From contig JAXIVH010000073.1 in NCBI GenBank assembly GCA_036785325.1, forward strand, positions 531,001 to 595,000: 64,000 nucleotides of DNA, in the 5' to 3' direction. Source of the DNA: Urophycis tenuis (lineage: Eukaryota > Chordata > Actinopteri > Gadiformes > Phycidae). Within the stretch, counting starts at the first letter, position 1, and the number at the start of each line of letters is the position of its first letter. The notes under the pieces were generated by a model. The model saw only the letters and a list, made by a program, of their open reading frames with translations. It searched no databases and was not told where the DNA came from. The position numbers were made by a program, and so were the translations under genes. Positions 48,127-60,613 of the stretch are shown here, piece by piece.

Positions 48127-49573
48127 GGATTGATTGATTGTTATATCTAAATTGGGTTAATGTCCCGCGGGACATTTGGGGGGACCTCGCCGTAAAAATT
48201 GACTCGTCGGCACGTGGATGGCGTCGTGACAGTTCGTCGTTCACATGGATGAAGTCGTGACAGGTCGTCGTTTGCTCAAGGATGGCGTGACAGGTTCTCG
48301 TTTGTGGCTGTCAACGCACTGTGCGGTATGGACGACTTTGACGGCACACCCTGGCCACGCCCTTCGAGGTAGAGCCGTAAATAGCACAACTTTAGTTACG
48401 AACCACGTTACAAATTCACTGACCAATTTTGAAGCAGAACGGAAAAATCCCTTGGGAGGAATTTGTTCACAAACATGGGTATAAAAGACGAAATAATTGA
48501 ATATGGCCGAGTTTGACGGGAAGCCATGACCACGCCCTTTGAGGTAGGGTCGCAAATAGCACAACTTTAGTTAAGAACCACGTTTTAAATGCACTGGCCA
48601 ATTTTGAAGCAGAACGGAAAAATCCCATGGGAGGAGTTCGTTCACAAACATGGGTATAAAAACGACATAATTGAATATGGCCGACTTTGAAGGAAAGCCA
48701 TGACCACGCCCTTTGAGGTAGGGTCGCAAATAGCACAACTTTTGGTGAGAATCATGTTCTGAATCTACCCCAAAAATTTGGAGCCCAAGCGACAAATCCC
48801 CTGGGAGGAGTTCGTTCAAATAGGACGCGAAAATCGAAAATGGCAAAAATTGAAACGAAAATATCTGACTTTCGGTGGGTTTTATGGCATGGGTCCAAGA
48901 GGCTTTTTTGTAGGGCTAGGCCAGGTTAACATCCATACCGAGTTTCAAACATATCGGTTAAAGTCGGTGTCTTGGAAAAAGGCAAAAAATGGATTATGGC
49001 CGATTTTGACGGAACGCCGTGGCCACGCCCTTTGAGGTAGAGTCGCAAATAGCACAACTTTTGGTAAGACCCATCTCCTGAATCTACCCAAAAATTTTGG
49101 AGCCCAACGGGCCAATCCCCTGGGAGGAGTTCGTTCAAATAGGATGCGAAAATCGCAAAAAATCGCAACTTTGAAGGCAAATATCTGACTTCCGGTGGGT
49201 TATCGGGTATGTGTCCAAGAGGCTTTTTTGTAGGTATGGACCGGTTCAATGGGCCTACCGAGTTTCATACATGTAAGTGAAACATGGTGTCGGGGCTGTC
49301 GTTTTTAAAGCCTGTAGGGGGCGCTATTACCACGACAGTCGCAATTTTTGGTATGTGAGCTTTTGGCAGAGGTTTACACGTGTCCAGTGAATTTCATATT
49401 CATAGCTATTATGGTGTTTGCACAGTGATTTATGCTGATTTTAGAGCGCCATCCCGTGGCAGAATTTTTGTGTCCTTTTAACCCCTGCCTCAGGGAGCCC
49501 TGAGGTATGTGGCTACCAAGTTTTGTGTTAATAGCACTTGCCAATATGGAGGTATAAACTTCTTGATTTTAAA

Positions 49574-49590
49574 GGGCGCCCTCTAGTGGC
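49574..49590 (-). promoter_or_regulatory. CTCF core motif, perfect (unit 6)
   Basis: Minus strand CCACTAGAGGGCGC. The base after the core differs from the other B units. Confidence 0.58.
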
Positions 49591-50812
49591 AATGACTCGA
49601 AATTTGGTAGCTAGCATGGAGGACATATTCCGAGGTAGGGACCAAAATTTCGTGTCGAAAGAATATAGCATTGTGGAGATATGGTCCACTTCCTGTTTTT
49701 ACAGAAAATTGACAAATCTAATTTTTTTTATAACGCGCTAAGTATAGAGAATTTCAACATACTTCATATGACATTTTTTCATCATTCAGTCTGCTGATGG
49801 TAAATGTCGAGTTTCGTGCGAATCGGAGAAAGCCGTAGGTTTTGATCCCATTGCAGCACTTTTTTTGCATTTTTGCGTTGTTGCAAAAAAAAAGTCAGGC
49901 GGAAGTGGGCGGGACCTACATCAGGAGGTTCAGCATGATTGCCCGCATGCGTAGATATAAAGTTTTTGAATGTACGACAATCTATGCGGGAGTTATTAGC
50001 GTTACGGGTTTTGCTCATAAACAGCGCCACCTAGGGGTTTTGCTAGTGTGCGACATGAACATGACACATATCAAATATCTATTTTCACCAGGCCTGACAA
50101 CTTTGCCAAAAAAAATTTAGTTTTCATATAGGGTTAGATAGCGCAAATCAACTTCAAAGTGCTGAGAAATAATAATAATAATAATTACAGAAAATTGACA
50201 AAGAGAAAAAAAATTATAACGCGCTAACTGTAGAGAATTTCAACATACTTCGTATGACATTTTGTCATGGTTCAGTCGTTGGATGCTACATGTTGAGTTT
50301 CGTGCGAATCGGAGAAAGCCCCATGATTGGAAGCTGCAGACGCACTTTTTTTGCGTTTTTGCGTTGTAGCAAAAAAAAAAGTCAGGCGGAAGTGGGCGTG
50401 ACCAAGATCCCGAGGTGCAGCATGTTTGCCCGCATGTGTGGATATAAAGTTTTTGAATGTGCGACAATCCTTGCAGGAGTTGTTGGAGTTATTAGCGTTC
50501 ACAAATTTTGGTCAAAAACAGCACCACCTAGAGGCCTTTCTAGTGTGCGACAGGGACGTAACGCATAGAATATCAAATTTTTCACCAGGCCTGACAACTT
50601 TGCCAAAAAAAATTGAGTTTTCGTATATGTTCAGATAGTGCAAATCAACGTCAAAGATCCCTGAAATAATAATAATAATAATAATAAAAATTGAGTTTTC
50701 GTATATGTTCAGGGGGTTAAAATCAACGTCAAAGATCCCTGAAATAATAAGAAAAAACATACCAATTACAATAGGGACCTCGGTCCTGTTTCACAGGCTC
50801 GGTCCCTAATAA

Positions 50813-50915
<103 letters not shown>

Positions 50916-52366
50916 TTTAGATAGATTGATTGATATATCTAAATTGGGTTAATGTCCCGCGGGACATTTGGGGGGACCTCGCCGTAAAAATTGACTCGTC
51001 GGCACGTGGATGGCGTCGTGACAGTTTGTCGTTCACATGGATGAAGTCGTGACAGGTCGTCGTTTGCTCAAGGATGGTGTGACAGGTTCTCGTTTGTGGC
51101 TGTCCACGCACTGTGCGGTATGGCCGACTTTGACTGCACACCCTGGCCACGCCCTTCGATGTAGAGCCATAAATAGCACAACTTTAGTTAAGAACCACGT
51201 TTCAAATGCACTGACCAATTTTGAAGCAGAACGGAAAAATCGCTTGGGAGGAATTTGTTCACAAACATGGGTATAAAAGACGAAATAATTGAATATGGCC
51301 GACTTTGACGGGAAGCCATGACCACGCCCTTTGAGGTAGGGTCGCAAATAGCACAACTTTAGTTAAGAACCACGTTTTAAATGCACTGACCAATTTTGAA
51401 GCAGAACGGAAAAATCCCATGGGAGGAGTTCGTTCACAAACATGGGTATAAAAACGACATAATTGAATATGGCCGACTTTGAAGGAAAGCCATGACCACG
51501 CCCTTTAAGGTAGGGTCGCAAATAGCACAACTTTTGGTGAGAATCATGTTCTGAATCTACCCCAAAAATTTGGAGCCCAAGCGACAAATCCCCTGGGAGG
51601 AGTTCGTTCAAATAGGACGCGAAAATCGAAAATGGCAAAAATTAAAATGAAAATATCTGACTTCCGGTGGGTTTTTTTGTATCGGTCCAAGAGGCTTTTT
51701 TGTAGGGCTAGGGCAGGGTAACATCCATACCGAGTTTCAAACATATCGGTTAAAGTCGGTGTCTTGGAAAAAGGCAAAAAATGGATTATGGCCGATTTTG
51801 ACGGAACGCCGTGGCCACGCCCTTTGAGGTAGAGTCCCAAATAGCACAACTTTTGTCAAGTCCCACATTCTGAACCTACACAAAAATTTTGAAGCCCAAC
51901 CGGCTAATTCCCTGGGAGGAGTTCGTTCAAATAGGATGCAAAAATCGCAAAATTTCGCAACTTTGAAGGCAAATATCTGACTTCCGGTGGGTTATCGGGT
52001 ATGGGTCCAAGAGGCTTTTTTGTAGGTATGGACCGGTTCAATGGGCCTACCGAGTTTCATACATGTAAGTGAAACGTGGTGTCGGGGCTGTCGTTTTTAA
52101 AGCCTGTAGGGGGCGCTATTACCACGACAGTCGCAATTTTTGGTATGTGAGCTTTTGGCAGAGGTTTACACGTGTCCAGTGAATTTCATATTCATAGCTA
52201 TTATGGTGTTTGCACAGTGATTTATGCTGATTTTAGAGCGCCATCCCGTGGCAGAATTTTTGTGTCCTTTTAACCCCTGCCTCAGGGAGCCCTGAGGTAT
52301 GTGGCTACCAAGTTTTGTGTTAATAGCACTTGCCAATATGGAGGTATAAACTTCTTGATTTTAAAG

Positions 52367-52382
52367 AGCGCCCTCTAGTGGC
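52367..52382 (-). promoter_or_regulatory. CTCF core motif, perfect (unit 7)
   Basis: Same CCACTAGAGGGCGCT core as units 3 and 5. Confidence 0.6.
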
Positions 52383-52983
52383 AATGACTCGAAATTTGGT
52401 AGCTAGCATGGGGGACATATTCCGAGGTAGGGACCAAAATTTGGTGTCGAAAGAATATAGCATTGTGGAGATATGGTCCATTTCCTGTTTTTACAGAAAA
52501 TTGACAAATTTTAAAATTTTTATAACGCGCTGACTATAGAGAATTTCAACATACTTTATATGGCGTTTTTGCATATTTCAGTCGGGACATGCTACACGTC
52601 AAGTTTCGTGCATATCGGAGAAAGCCTGATGGATTGAGGCTGTAAAAGCTGTTTTTTAGTTTTTGCGATTTTGCGCGAAAAAGAAGGCAGGCGGAAATAC
52701 AACTCGATGACACAGCGAGGTGCAGCATGATTGCCCGAATCCGTAGATGTAACGTTTTTGAATGTGCGCCAAATTTTGCGGAAGTTATAGGCGTTACAGA
52801 CATTGCCCATAAACAGCGCCACCTAGAGGTTTTCCTAGTGTGCGACATGAACGTGATGCCTAGAATATACAATTTTTCACCAGGCCTGACAACTTTGCCA
52901 AAAAAAATTGAGTTTTCGTATATGTTCAGGGGGTTAAAATCAACGTCAAAGATCCCTGAAATAATAATAATAATAACAAAAAA

Positions 52984-53211
52984 ACGAACCAATTTCAAAA
53001 GGGACCTCGTCCTGTTTCACAGGCTCGGTCCCTAATAAACGAATCAATTTCAAAAGGGACCTCGTCCTGTTTCACAGGCTCGGTCCCTAATAATAATAAT
53101 AAACGAATCAATTTCAAAAGGGACCTCGTCCTGTTTCACAGGCTCGGTCCCTAATAAACGAACCAATTTCAAAAGGGACCTCGTCCTGTTTCACAGGCTC
53201 GGTCCCTAATG
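52984..53211. repeat. Four tandem GGGACC hairpin modules
   Basis: Hairpins at 53001-53032, 53056-53087, 53120-53151 and 53175-53206. Each can pair gggacc with ggtccc and cctgt with acagg around a TTC loop. Each is preceded by 'caatttcaaaa' and followed by 'taata'. Spacing is 55-64 bp. Confidence 0.88.
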
Positions 53212-53632
53212 AATAAAACAGTTTAAGATACAATGAATATGATACAGTGATACAATGAAATACAATGAATAAAACAATTAAAGACATTAACTAAAAGCCT
53301 ACTTATATAAAAAAAGTTTTCAGCTGTTTCCTAAAAAAGTCCACAGACTTGGAGCATCTTAGAGAGAGAGACAGGGCATTCCAAAGTTTTGGTGCCACTA
53401 CCTGGAAGGACCGGTCACTTCTGGTCTTAAAGTGGGTGAGGGACCACCAACAATCTCTGACCCGACGACCTCATTGTACGGGCAGGTACATGAAGTTTAA
53501 TCAGGTCAAAGATGTAAGGTGGTGCTAAACCACGTAGGGCTTTAAAAGTAAGGACCAAACTGGAATGGACAGGTAGCCAATGCAGAGCAGCTAAAACAGG
53601 GGTGATGTGTGCTCTTATGAGTGTCCGTTAAG
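53212..53632 (+). repeat. Right half of the dispersed repeat split by the macrosatellite
   Basis: Begins with 'gaataaaacag', 'gatacaatgaaatacaatg', then 'gttttcagctgtttcctaaa', 'gtccacagacttggagc', 'cattccaaagttttggtgcc' and 'gtagccaatgcagagcagc'. In other fish copies this sequence directly follows the 'tttatatagcgc' block, which here is at 37334-37448. Confidence 0.65.
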
Positions 53633-53723
53633 ATAAGATAAGATATTCCTTTATTAATCCCCCTTAGGAGAAATTCACATATACACATATACACATAAAT
53701 GTGCAGATGTAGATTGTGCAAAG

Positions 53724-54123
53724 TTAATGTGCAAATGTGCAAAATGTGCAAATGTACAGGATTTCACAGGTAATGTAAGAAGGCATGTAGGAAGACATAA
53801 ATAACAACGATTTAGGCAACAGTCCTAAGGTGTGGTGTGTGGTGTTCAGTCCATTATCTGGGGGTGTTGGGGCTTTCGAAACGTTGGGAGCGGGTTGTTG
53901 AGGTGTTGTAGAGTCTAATAGCTGATGGGATGAAAGAGCCCCCCCAAGCGCTTTGAGGCACGTGGCTGAGTAAGTCTGTGGCTGAACGTGCTCCTGAGTT
54001 GCCTCAGCTCGGCATAGAGAGGGTGAGAGGGATTGTCCAGGATCGCCTGCAGCTTTCCCCTCATCTTCCTCAGTTACAGCCTCCACACTGTCCAGCTTCA
54101 TCCCCACCACAGAGCTCGCCTTC
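53724..54123 (-). pseudogene. Rex1 C-terminal coding piece
   Basis: Reads RKASSVVGMKLDSVEAVTEE and RAEATQEHVQPQTYSAT (shifted 'LRSTFSHRLT' region). Its first residues join KLNKLV of the RT piece once the hAT and one TSD are removed. Confidence 0.8.
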
Positions 54124-54131
54124 CTCACCAG

Positions 54132-55613
54132 TAGGGCTGAACGATTTTAAGAAAAAATTGAAATTGCGATTTTTCTGGCAGAGATTGCGGTTTCGATTTC
54201 AACCACGATTTATTTTCTTTAAATCAAGTTTCAGTGTAAATTAATTCAAACAATAAATTTCATTGAGATAATGCAAGAATGAAAACTGCTGGCAACAGAT
54301 TTCAAATGCAAGACTGTTTATTAACATCGAGTAATATATCAGTTATATTGACCAAAAAAATTAAATAAAAAGAGCCCTGTTTCTTCAGCAGCAGCATAAC
54401 GTAGGCTACATAAAAATTATAAATTATAACAACAAAGTGGAGCAAAAAAAGAAGTCTTTCCTACTATTTAAAGTAGTGCAAAATGGCTCAAAGGAACTAG
54501 CTTATGAACATCAAATAAAGTGGCAAGAGGAAGTGAAATGTAAAGGTAGTAAAAATAAATAATAATAATAATTAAAACAAGTTTAAATGACCCTACATTT
54601 TCCTCATCAACAAAAGATTAATTTCGTCGGCCCCGCTTCTGCTCCCGCTTCAGCGCTGCTTGAAATTGAATGACGAGCTACACACTGATTGGGGTGGAGA
54701 ACATGTCACCTGGGCACGCGCAGCCTGCAGCTTTCAGATTGGTAGCTGACACAGAGCCTTGGGCATTCATGTGAAATTATTGACGAAATTATTATTATTA
54801 TGCACTAGGGCTGGGCGAGTAATTGAATTTCGATTACGATTTTGGCTTCCCTCGATCATTAAATCAAGATAATCGTAATAAAACGATCATTCTGCCACCC
54901 GCCGTGTTTTGTGTGGTAAATGGAGCGAACCCTTCTTTCTCCACCTGCGCCCCGCCCCCGCCTGAAAACTTGCAAGATATGTCACGCGACGTGTCTGCAC
55001 CTCAAGCGAATACGACCAATCTATTTAACCACTTAAAAGTCCGCACACAGAGTAATACATGACCAAGCAATGAAGGAAAAAATGAAAAGCTCCTCCACTC
55101 CTGCCACCGAAACACAGTCCTCAATTAAGGAGACCCTATACAATGCCACCCCATATCCAGCCAGCTCCCGCAGGCATAAAGAAATAACAGATGCAATCGC
55201 ATACATGATACACCGTTAGCGACCCGGCGTTCAATAAACTGATAAACACATTGGACAAGCGGTATGTGTTACGACCACGTCACCATTTCAGTAGAATTGC
55301 GCTGCCTGCCCTTTATGACGAATGTCGCGGAAAAGTTGCAAGAGAAGTGTCAATATTATATTTCGCCACCACAACGGACCTACGTTTGAGTCGCACCATC
55401 AAAAACATTTTTTGATTTTTTTTTTTTAAATCAATGAATAATCGTCTTTAATAATCGCAATTACAATATCAATCAAAATAATCGTGATTATCATTTTTGA
55501 CATAATCGAGCAGCCCTATTATGCACCAAGAAAAACCGCAGCTTTGACGATCCGAAAATCGTGTTGTCTGAGATCGCGATTTTCGGTCGAAAGCGATAGA
55601 TCGTTCAGCCCTA
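54132..55613. mobile_element. hAT element A, 1.48 kb including inner hAT B
   Basis: Perfect 14-bp ends tagggctgaacgat, 8-bp TSD ctcaccag (54124-54131 and 55614-55621). Its own sequence outside hAT B is about 760 bp and lacks a transposase. A non-autonomous derivative. Confidence 0.92.
54806..55518 (+). mobile_element. hAT element B, internal deletion derivative inside hAT A
   Basis: Ends tagggctg...cagcccta with TSD ttatgcac (54798-54805 and 55519-55526). Carries scraps of a ZBED-type transposase: part of a BED finger (SAPQANTTNLFNHLK, about 54994-55040) and, in other frames, 'TLDKRYVL' and 'HHFSRIALPALYDECR' equivalents (about 55246-55325), very close to hAT 4. Stops and deletions abolish function. 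Confidence 0.92.
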
Positions 55614-56590
55614 CTCACCAGCTTATTCAGCTTGCTGGCACCTCCACTCCCAATGCCTCCTCCCCAGCACACTACAGTCAAGAAGGTGACACTGGCTACC
55701 ACAGAACATCCGAACATCCGTAGCAGCCTAGTGCAAACATTGAAAGATCTGAGCCTCCTCAGGAAGAACAGCCTACTCTGCCCCTTCCTGTAGAGGGCCT
55801 CAGTGTTGTCTGACCAGTCCAGTTTATTGTTCAGGTGCACCCCAAGGAACTTACAGGTATCCACTATCTCCACCTCCTCCCCATTTATGGAAACCGGTAA
55901 TGGGGGGCTCTTTCTGCACCTGAAGTCCCTCCTCCTTGGTTTTCCCTGTGTTGAGCTGAAGGTGGTTCCCGTCACACCATCCCACAAAGTTCTTAACTAG
56001 TTCCCTGTACTCCTTCTCCCTATTATCTGTGATGCATCCAACAATGGAGGAGTCGTCAGAAAACTTCTGCAGGTGGCATGTTCGGGAGTTGTAGCAGAAA
56101 TCCGAGTTGTAGAGGGTGAATAAGAACGGTGAAAGTACAGTCCCCTGGGGTGTGCCGGTGTTGCTTGTCACTGTGTCTGACAAGCAGTGTCACAACCTGA
56201 CATACTGCAGCCTGTCCGTGAGGTAGTTTGTAATCCATGCCACCATGTCAGGATCCACCTGCATCACCAGGAGCTTCTCAGCCAGCCGGCCTGGCTGGAT
56301 GGTGTCGAAAGCACTGGAGAAGTCGAAGAACATGATCCTCACCATGCTCTGCGGCCTCTCCAGGTGTGTATAGGCTCTGTGAAGCAGATGGATGATGGCA
56401 TCCTCCAGGGACTGCGCAGGATGTCTTCCATAGAGTTGGCACCTTTTTCAGCCTCAGGGAGAGGCTGAAAAGATGCGTGAACACTCCTGCCAGCTGCTCC
56501 GCACTGATCTTGAGCACCCTCGGGCTGATGTCGTCGGGTCCTCTGGCCTTGTTTGACCTGATCCTTGTGAGCTGTCGTCTCACGTGGCTG
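55614..56590 (-). pseudogene. Rex1 reverse transcriptase, deleted
   Basis: Motifs: RRQLTRIRSNKARGPDDISP, HLFSLSLRLKKVPTLWKTSC, MFFDFSSAF-type block (about 56305-56335), TGTPQGTVLSPFLFTLYNSD, FSDDSSIVGCITDN, NHLQLNTGKTKE, CKFLGVHLNNKLDWSDNTEA, SRLFFLRRLRSFNVC, VVCWGGGIGSGGASKLNKLV. Frame changes near 55930 and 56180 and the missing segment near 56420 make it inactive. Confidence 0.85.
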
Positions 56591-56874
56591 GTGTTGATGG
56601 TTGGGGTTGTTATTGCTCAAGTCGCAGGAATAGTAGGGGGTGTGGTGAGGGGATGACTGTCCTCTGGGCTGGACATTGGTCCAGCCTCCCTGTGAGTGTG
56701 GAGCGGGAGAGAGAGAGAGAGAGGGAGAGGGTGATGCTGGTAGGGGAGGTGCAAAAGCTGCCATGCCTGGGTCTTGTGGTGCAGCAGGGAGATGAGTAGT
56801 GCAGGAGGGGGGATGGGGTGTTGATCTGGCCCCAGTTGGTGAGTCAAATCTGTTAAAAAAACAGGTTTAACTGT

Positions 56875-57120
56875 CAGCCCAAGAGCGGTGCATCTGCATT
56901 TTGTACAGTCTGGAGACGGTCAAGCTCTTTCTTGTATAGGCAGGTAAAAAGGCTGTTACAATAGTCTAGACGAGAAGAAATAAAAGCATGAATGAACATC
57001 TCAAGTTCAGCTTTAGACACCATCATTTTTGAAATATTCCTCAGGTGGAAGAAGCAGTTTCTGGTCAATTGTCTGGAGACAAAAGTGACACCCAAGTTTC
57101 TGAGGCTTGGCTGAACAATG
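56875..57120 (-). pseudogene. L2-like LINE C-terminal fragment
   Basis: Reads LTRNCFFHLRNISKMMVSKA, MFIHAFISSRLDYCNSLFTC and ELDRLQTVQNADAPLLG. 'HAFISSRLDYCNSL' followed by 'LQxxQNAAAR' is the standard post-RT block of fish L2-type LINEs. Confidence 0.75.
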
Positions 57121-57134
57121 AGCCTAAAACATCA

Positions 57135-58440
57135 CCAATGTACTGCCTGATCTGAGGGATCAGATCAAGGCCTCACCCCTCCCCCAACTCAGCACTTCAG
57201 ACCACACCACTGTTACGCTAATGCCAGCATACAGGCCTAAGGTCAGAGTCACCAGACCGGTCCAGAAGCAGGTATGGGTTTGGCCAGAGGGTGCTCCTTC
57301 AGCACTAGAGGACTGCTTTAACACCACAGACTGGGACATGTTTAAGCAGGCAGCCACCTACAACCAACACACCAACACACACCATTGATGTCACAGACAC
57401 CAAGACCTTCACAGTACGGACCAACAAGAAACCATGGCTGACGGGCGAAGTCCATGGTTTACTGAGAGCCCAGAATGCTGCTTTCAGAGCAGGTGATGAG
57501 GCTGGCCTGAGATCAGCGAGAGCCAACCTGATCCGGGGCATCAGGCTAGCCAAGAGGCAGTACAGTAGCAGGATATCCAAACACTTCACTGACAGCAGAG
57601 ACACTAGGAGCCCGTGGCAGGGGATACAGATCATCACAGACTATAAACCCCGACCACAGTCCTGTGACAGTGCCATCACTCTGCTGAACAACCTAAATAA
57701 CTTCTTCGGACGGTTTGAAGCTGACAACAGTACCCCTGTACAGAAGTCACCACACCCTGCAGATGACCAGGTGTTTTGCCTCTCTCCAGCCAGTGTGAGG
57801 AGATTCCGCTCCAGGATCAACGCTCGGAAGGCTGCAGGGCCTGACAACATTCCCGGTCGTGTACTGAAGGACTGAGCAGAGGAGCTCACAGATGTCCCCA
57901 CAGACATGTTCAACACCTCCCTGAGCCAAGCTGTTGTCCACACCTGCTTTAAGAGCACCACCATCATCCCGGTACCGAAGGCCTCTCCATCCTGTTTCAA
58001 TGACTACCGCCCAGTTGCACTGACCCCCATCATCATGAAGAGCTTCGAGCAGTTGGTCATGCAGCACATCAGATCCATTCTCCCCCCTTCTGTGGACCCA
58101 TACCAGTTTGCATATCGGGCCAACAGGTCGACTGATTATGCAATCTCCACCGTCCTCCACTCAGCACTCACCCACCTGGAGACCAAGGACTCGTATGTGA
58201 GGATGCTGTTCCTTGACTTTAGTTCAGCTTTCAACACAATCATCCCTCAGCAGCTGATCAGGAAGCTGGACTGTTTAGGACTGCAGACATCACTATGTAA
58301 CTGATTGTTGGACTTCCTGACCGGAAGACCGCAGGCAGTCCGGGTCGGCAGGAACGCATCCAGCACAATCATGCTGAACACAGGGGCCCCCCAAGGATGC
58401 ATGCTCAGCCCCCTTCTCTTCACCCTGCTGACCCTGCTGT
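57135..58440 (+). pseudogene. Jockey/CR1/L2-superclade LINE: linker and RT 5' half
   Basis: Not Rex1. Pieces in order: a shifted endonuclease end (about 57185-57350, DCFNTTDWDMFK), FTVRTNKKPWLTGEVHGLLR, RLAKRQYSSRISKHFTDSRD, RINARKAAGPDNIPGRVLKD, a TGA (57873-57875, normally Cys), FNTSLSQAVVHTCFKSTTII, NDYRPVALTPIIMKSFEQLV, PYQFAYRANRSTDYAISTVL, MLFLDFSSAFNTIIPQQLIR (motif A), a TGA at 58303 (normally Trp), LLDFLTGRPQAVRVGRNASS, TGAPQGCMLSPLLFTLLT. It breaks off before the catalytic xxDD at the junction with a Rex3-like fragment. Confidence 0.85.
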
Positions 58441-58489
58441 CAGTAACCATTTGTGTTAAAACTGTCCAACACATACATTTTCAATTAAC

Positions 58490-59318
58490 TTGAAAATGCT
58501 TTTTGCAGATGATCTGGTCCTGTTGGCTTCATCGGGCCGTGACCTTCAGCTCTCACTGGAGCGGTTCGCAGCCGAGTGTGAAGCGGCTGGGATGAGGATC
58601 AGCACCTCCAAATCCGAGGCCATGGTTCTCAGCCGGAAAAGGGTGGAGTGCACTCTCCGGCTCGGGGAGGAGATCCTGCCTCAAGTGGAGGAGTTCAAGT
58701 ATCTCGGGGTCTTGTTCACGAGTGAGGGGAGGATGGAGCGGGAGATTGACCGACGGATCGGTGCGGCGTCGGCAGTGATGCGGGCTCTGCACCGGTCCGT
58801 CATGGTGAAGAAGGAGCTGAGCCGAAAGGCGAAGCTCTCGATTTACCGGTCAATCTACGTTCCTACCCTCACCTATGGTCACGAGCTGTGGGTAGTGACC
58901 GAAAGAACGAGATCGCGAATACAAGCGGCCGAAATTAGTTTCCTCCGCAGGGTGTCCGGGCTCTCCCTTAGAGATAGGGTGAGAAGCTCGGTCATCCGGG
59001 AGGGGCTCAGAGTAGAACAGCTGCTCCTCCGCGTCGAGAGGAGCCAGTTGCGGTGGCTCGGGCATCTAGTGAGGATGCCTCCTGGACGCCTCCCTGGGGA
59101 GGTGTTCCGGGCACGTCCCTCCGGGAGGAGGCCCCGGGGATGACCAAGGACACGCTGGAGGGACTATGTCTCTCGGCTGGCCTGGGAACGCCTCGGGATC
59201 CCCCTGGAAGAGCTGGACGAAGTGGCTTGGGAGAGGGAAGTCTGGGCTTCTCTCCTCAGGCTGCTGCCCCCGCAACCCGACCCCGGATAAGCGGAAGAAA
59301 TGGATGGATGGATGGATG
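58490..59318 (+). pseudogene. Rex3-like (RTE clade) LINE, 5'-truncated
   Basis: Begins at the catalytic block MLFADDLVLLASSGRDLQLS and is open through RFAAECEAAGMRISTSKSEA, VEEFKYLGVLFTSEGRMERE, AKLSIYRSIYVPTLTYGHEL, SFLRRVSGLSLRDRVRSSVI and QLRWLGHLVRMPPGRLPGEV to 59143. A frameshift then separates it from the WRDYVSRLAWE... tail. The 3' end is 'ccccggataagcgg' with a GATG repeat ending near 59318, as expected for Rex3. Confidence 0.85.
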
Positions 59319-60255
59319 ATCAAGTCAGTACAGAAATTAACATAGTCAGTAAAACGATCAGCCACAACATCAGCCCCATTGGGGTCTTCCTCATAAAACA
59401 CAGACTGGTCCGTACACTCAAAACACTCCTGTAAGTCCTTGCATGCCTCCTTAGAACATACACGACTGACTTTGTTGATATAGGCTGTTTATGGGCCAAT
59501 GTGGTGTATTTGGATGACAGGGGCACCAGGTTATGGTCTGACCTGCCAAGTGGAGGGAGGGCAGTTGACCTGTAGCTGTCTTTAATATTGGCATAAAATA
59601 AGTCAATAGTCTTGCCACATCTTGTGGGACAGTTGACAGTAACTGCCTGAACAATGGAAGTGAGGCGGAGAGAGTACAATGGTTAAAATCGCCACTGCAG
59701 TTTGTGAGCTACTCTTGCCATCATGTCAGTCGCCAGTTTGGCATTGGCAGATGGTGGAATATACACCAGAATGACAATGACATTGGTGAATTCACAAGGG
59801 AGATAAGTAAGGACTGCAATTCACCGCCAGCAATTCAATGTTTTGGTCACACACTCTCTGCTTTTCGGTGATGTGTCCAAGGTGACACCAATGTTTGTAA
59901 ACATACAAGCAAACACCTCCCCCTGATTTATTCCCTGAATTCACCGGGTCTTTGTCCTGTCGGATCACGGTGAAACCATCCATTTCTATGCATGCCGTCT
60001 TAATGCTGTCCATAAGCCACGACTCCGTAAAACAGAGAAGGCTACACTGTCACTACAGCCGATCATACTTCACAAGCGCTGCAAGTTCATCAACTTTGTT
60101 GACTACGGAGCACACGTTGCCCATAATCACAGATGGTAGGACAGGCTTGTGCTTCCTGAGCCTGTTCCTCACCGTCTGCCTCTTCTCCTTCGCATTAACT
60201 TCGGAGGTAAATCCAAGCGTGGATGGCCACAGTTTGCCATTGTATCCCAAACACT
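59319..60255 (-). pseudogene. LINE endonuclease domain, inverted and 3'-truncated
   Basis: On the minus strand: SVIMGNVCSVVNKVDELAAL, ACIEMDGFTVIRQDKDPVNS then GNKSGGGVCLYV, a TELLAVNCSPYL-type strand, VNCPTRCGKTIDLFYANIKD, STALPPLGRSDHNLVPLSSK (catalytic His) and, shifted, EEDPNGADVVADRFTDYVNF then CTD. Same architecture as the Rex1 endonuclease at 30650-32084 but clearly diverged, so a related CR1-like family. Several frameshifts. It ends exactly where the Rex3 GATG tail begins. Confidence 0.8.
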
Positions 60256-60613
60256 GTAGAGTTCACCCATGCTGTAGGACAATGGTTCTTACACTTTTTG
60301 TCTGGCTACCCCACAAAACAGCATGTCGAGGTCTGGCGACCCCACTTTCCCCAAACCCATTCTAAGTCCTTACTCAAAATACCCCCTCAAACATTAACAA
60401 CTAAATCAAGCAAAAACTAGTAAGAAAAGTAATTAGTTTTATTTATTCCATATGAACAAGAACCAAGAAAACCAAACAATCACGATTAAACAAGACAAGC
60501 ACACACACACATACACACACACACACAGGATATTAGGCCTACAACTAGGGCTGTGCAATTAATCGAATTTTGATCAGGATTTTGATTCTTGGGTCAAACA
60601 ATCTCCAAATTAA

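Larger units (their letters stand above)
50951..53211. repeat. Macrosatellite unit 7 (type B), terminal
   Basis: About 2260 bp. CTCF-like sites at about 52103 (+), 52238, 52368 and 52815 (-). Ends with four tandem hairpin modules and no GATA. Confidence 0.9.
53633..56870 (-). mobile_element. Rex1-like LINE, deleted and hosting a hAT within a hAT
   Basis: Minus-strand RT, C-terminus and 3' end (terminal sequence 'tattcctttattaatccccc' near 53644-53663, inverted copy of the 16378-16431 end). Nested hAT elements occupy 54132-55613. The 5' part is also damaged: at about 56420, 'VPTLWKTSC' runs straight into sequence corresponding to a more C-terminal region, so a segment around the 'DYRPVALT' block is missing. 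Confidence 0.88.
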
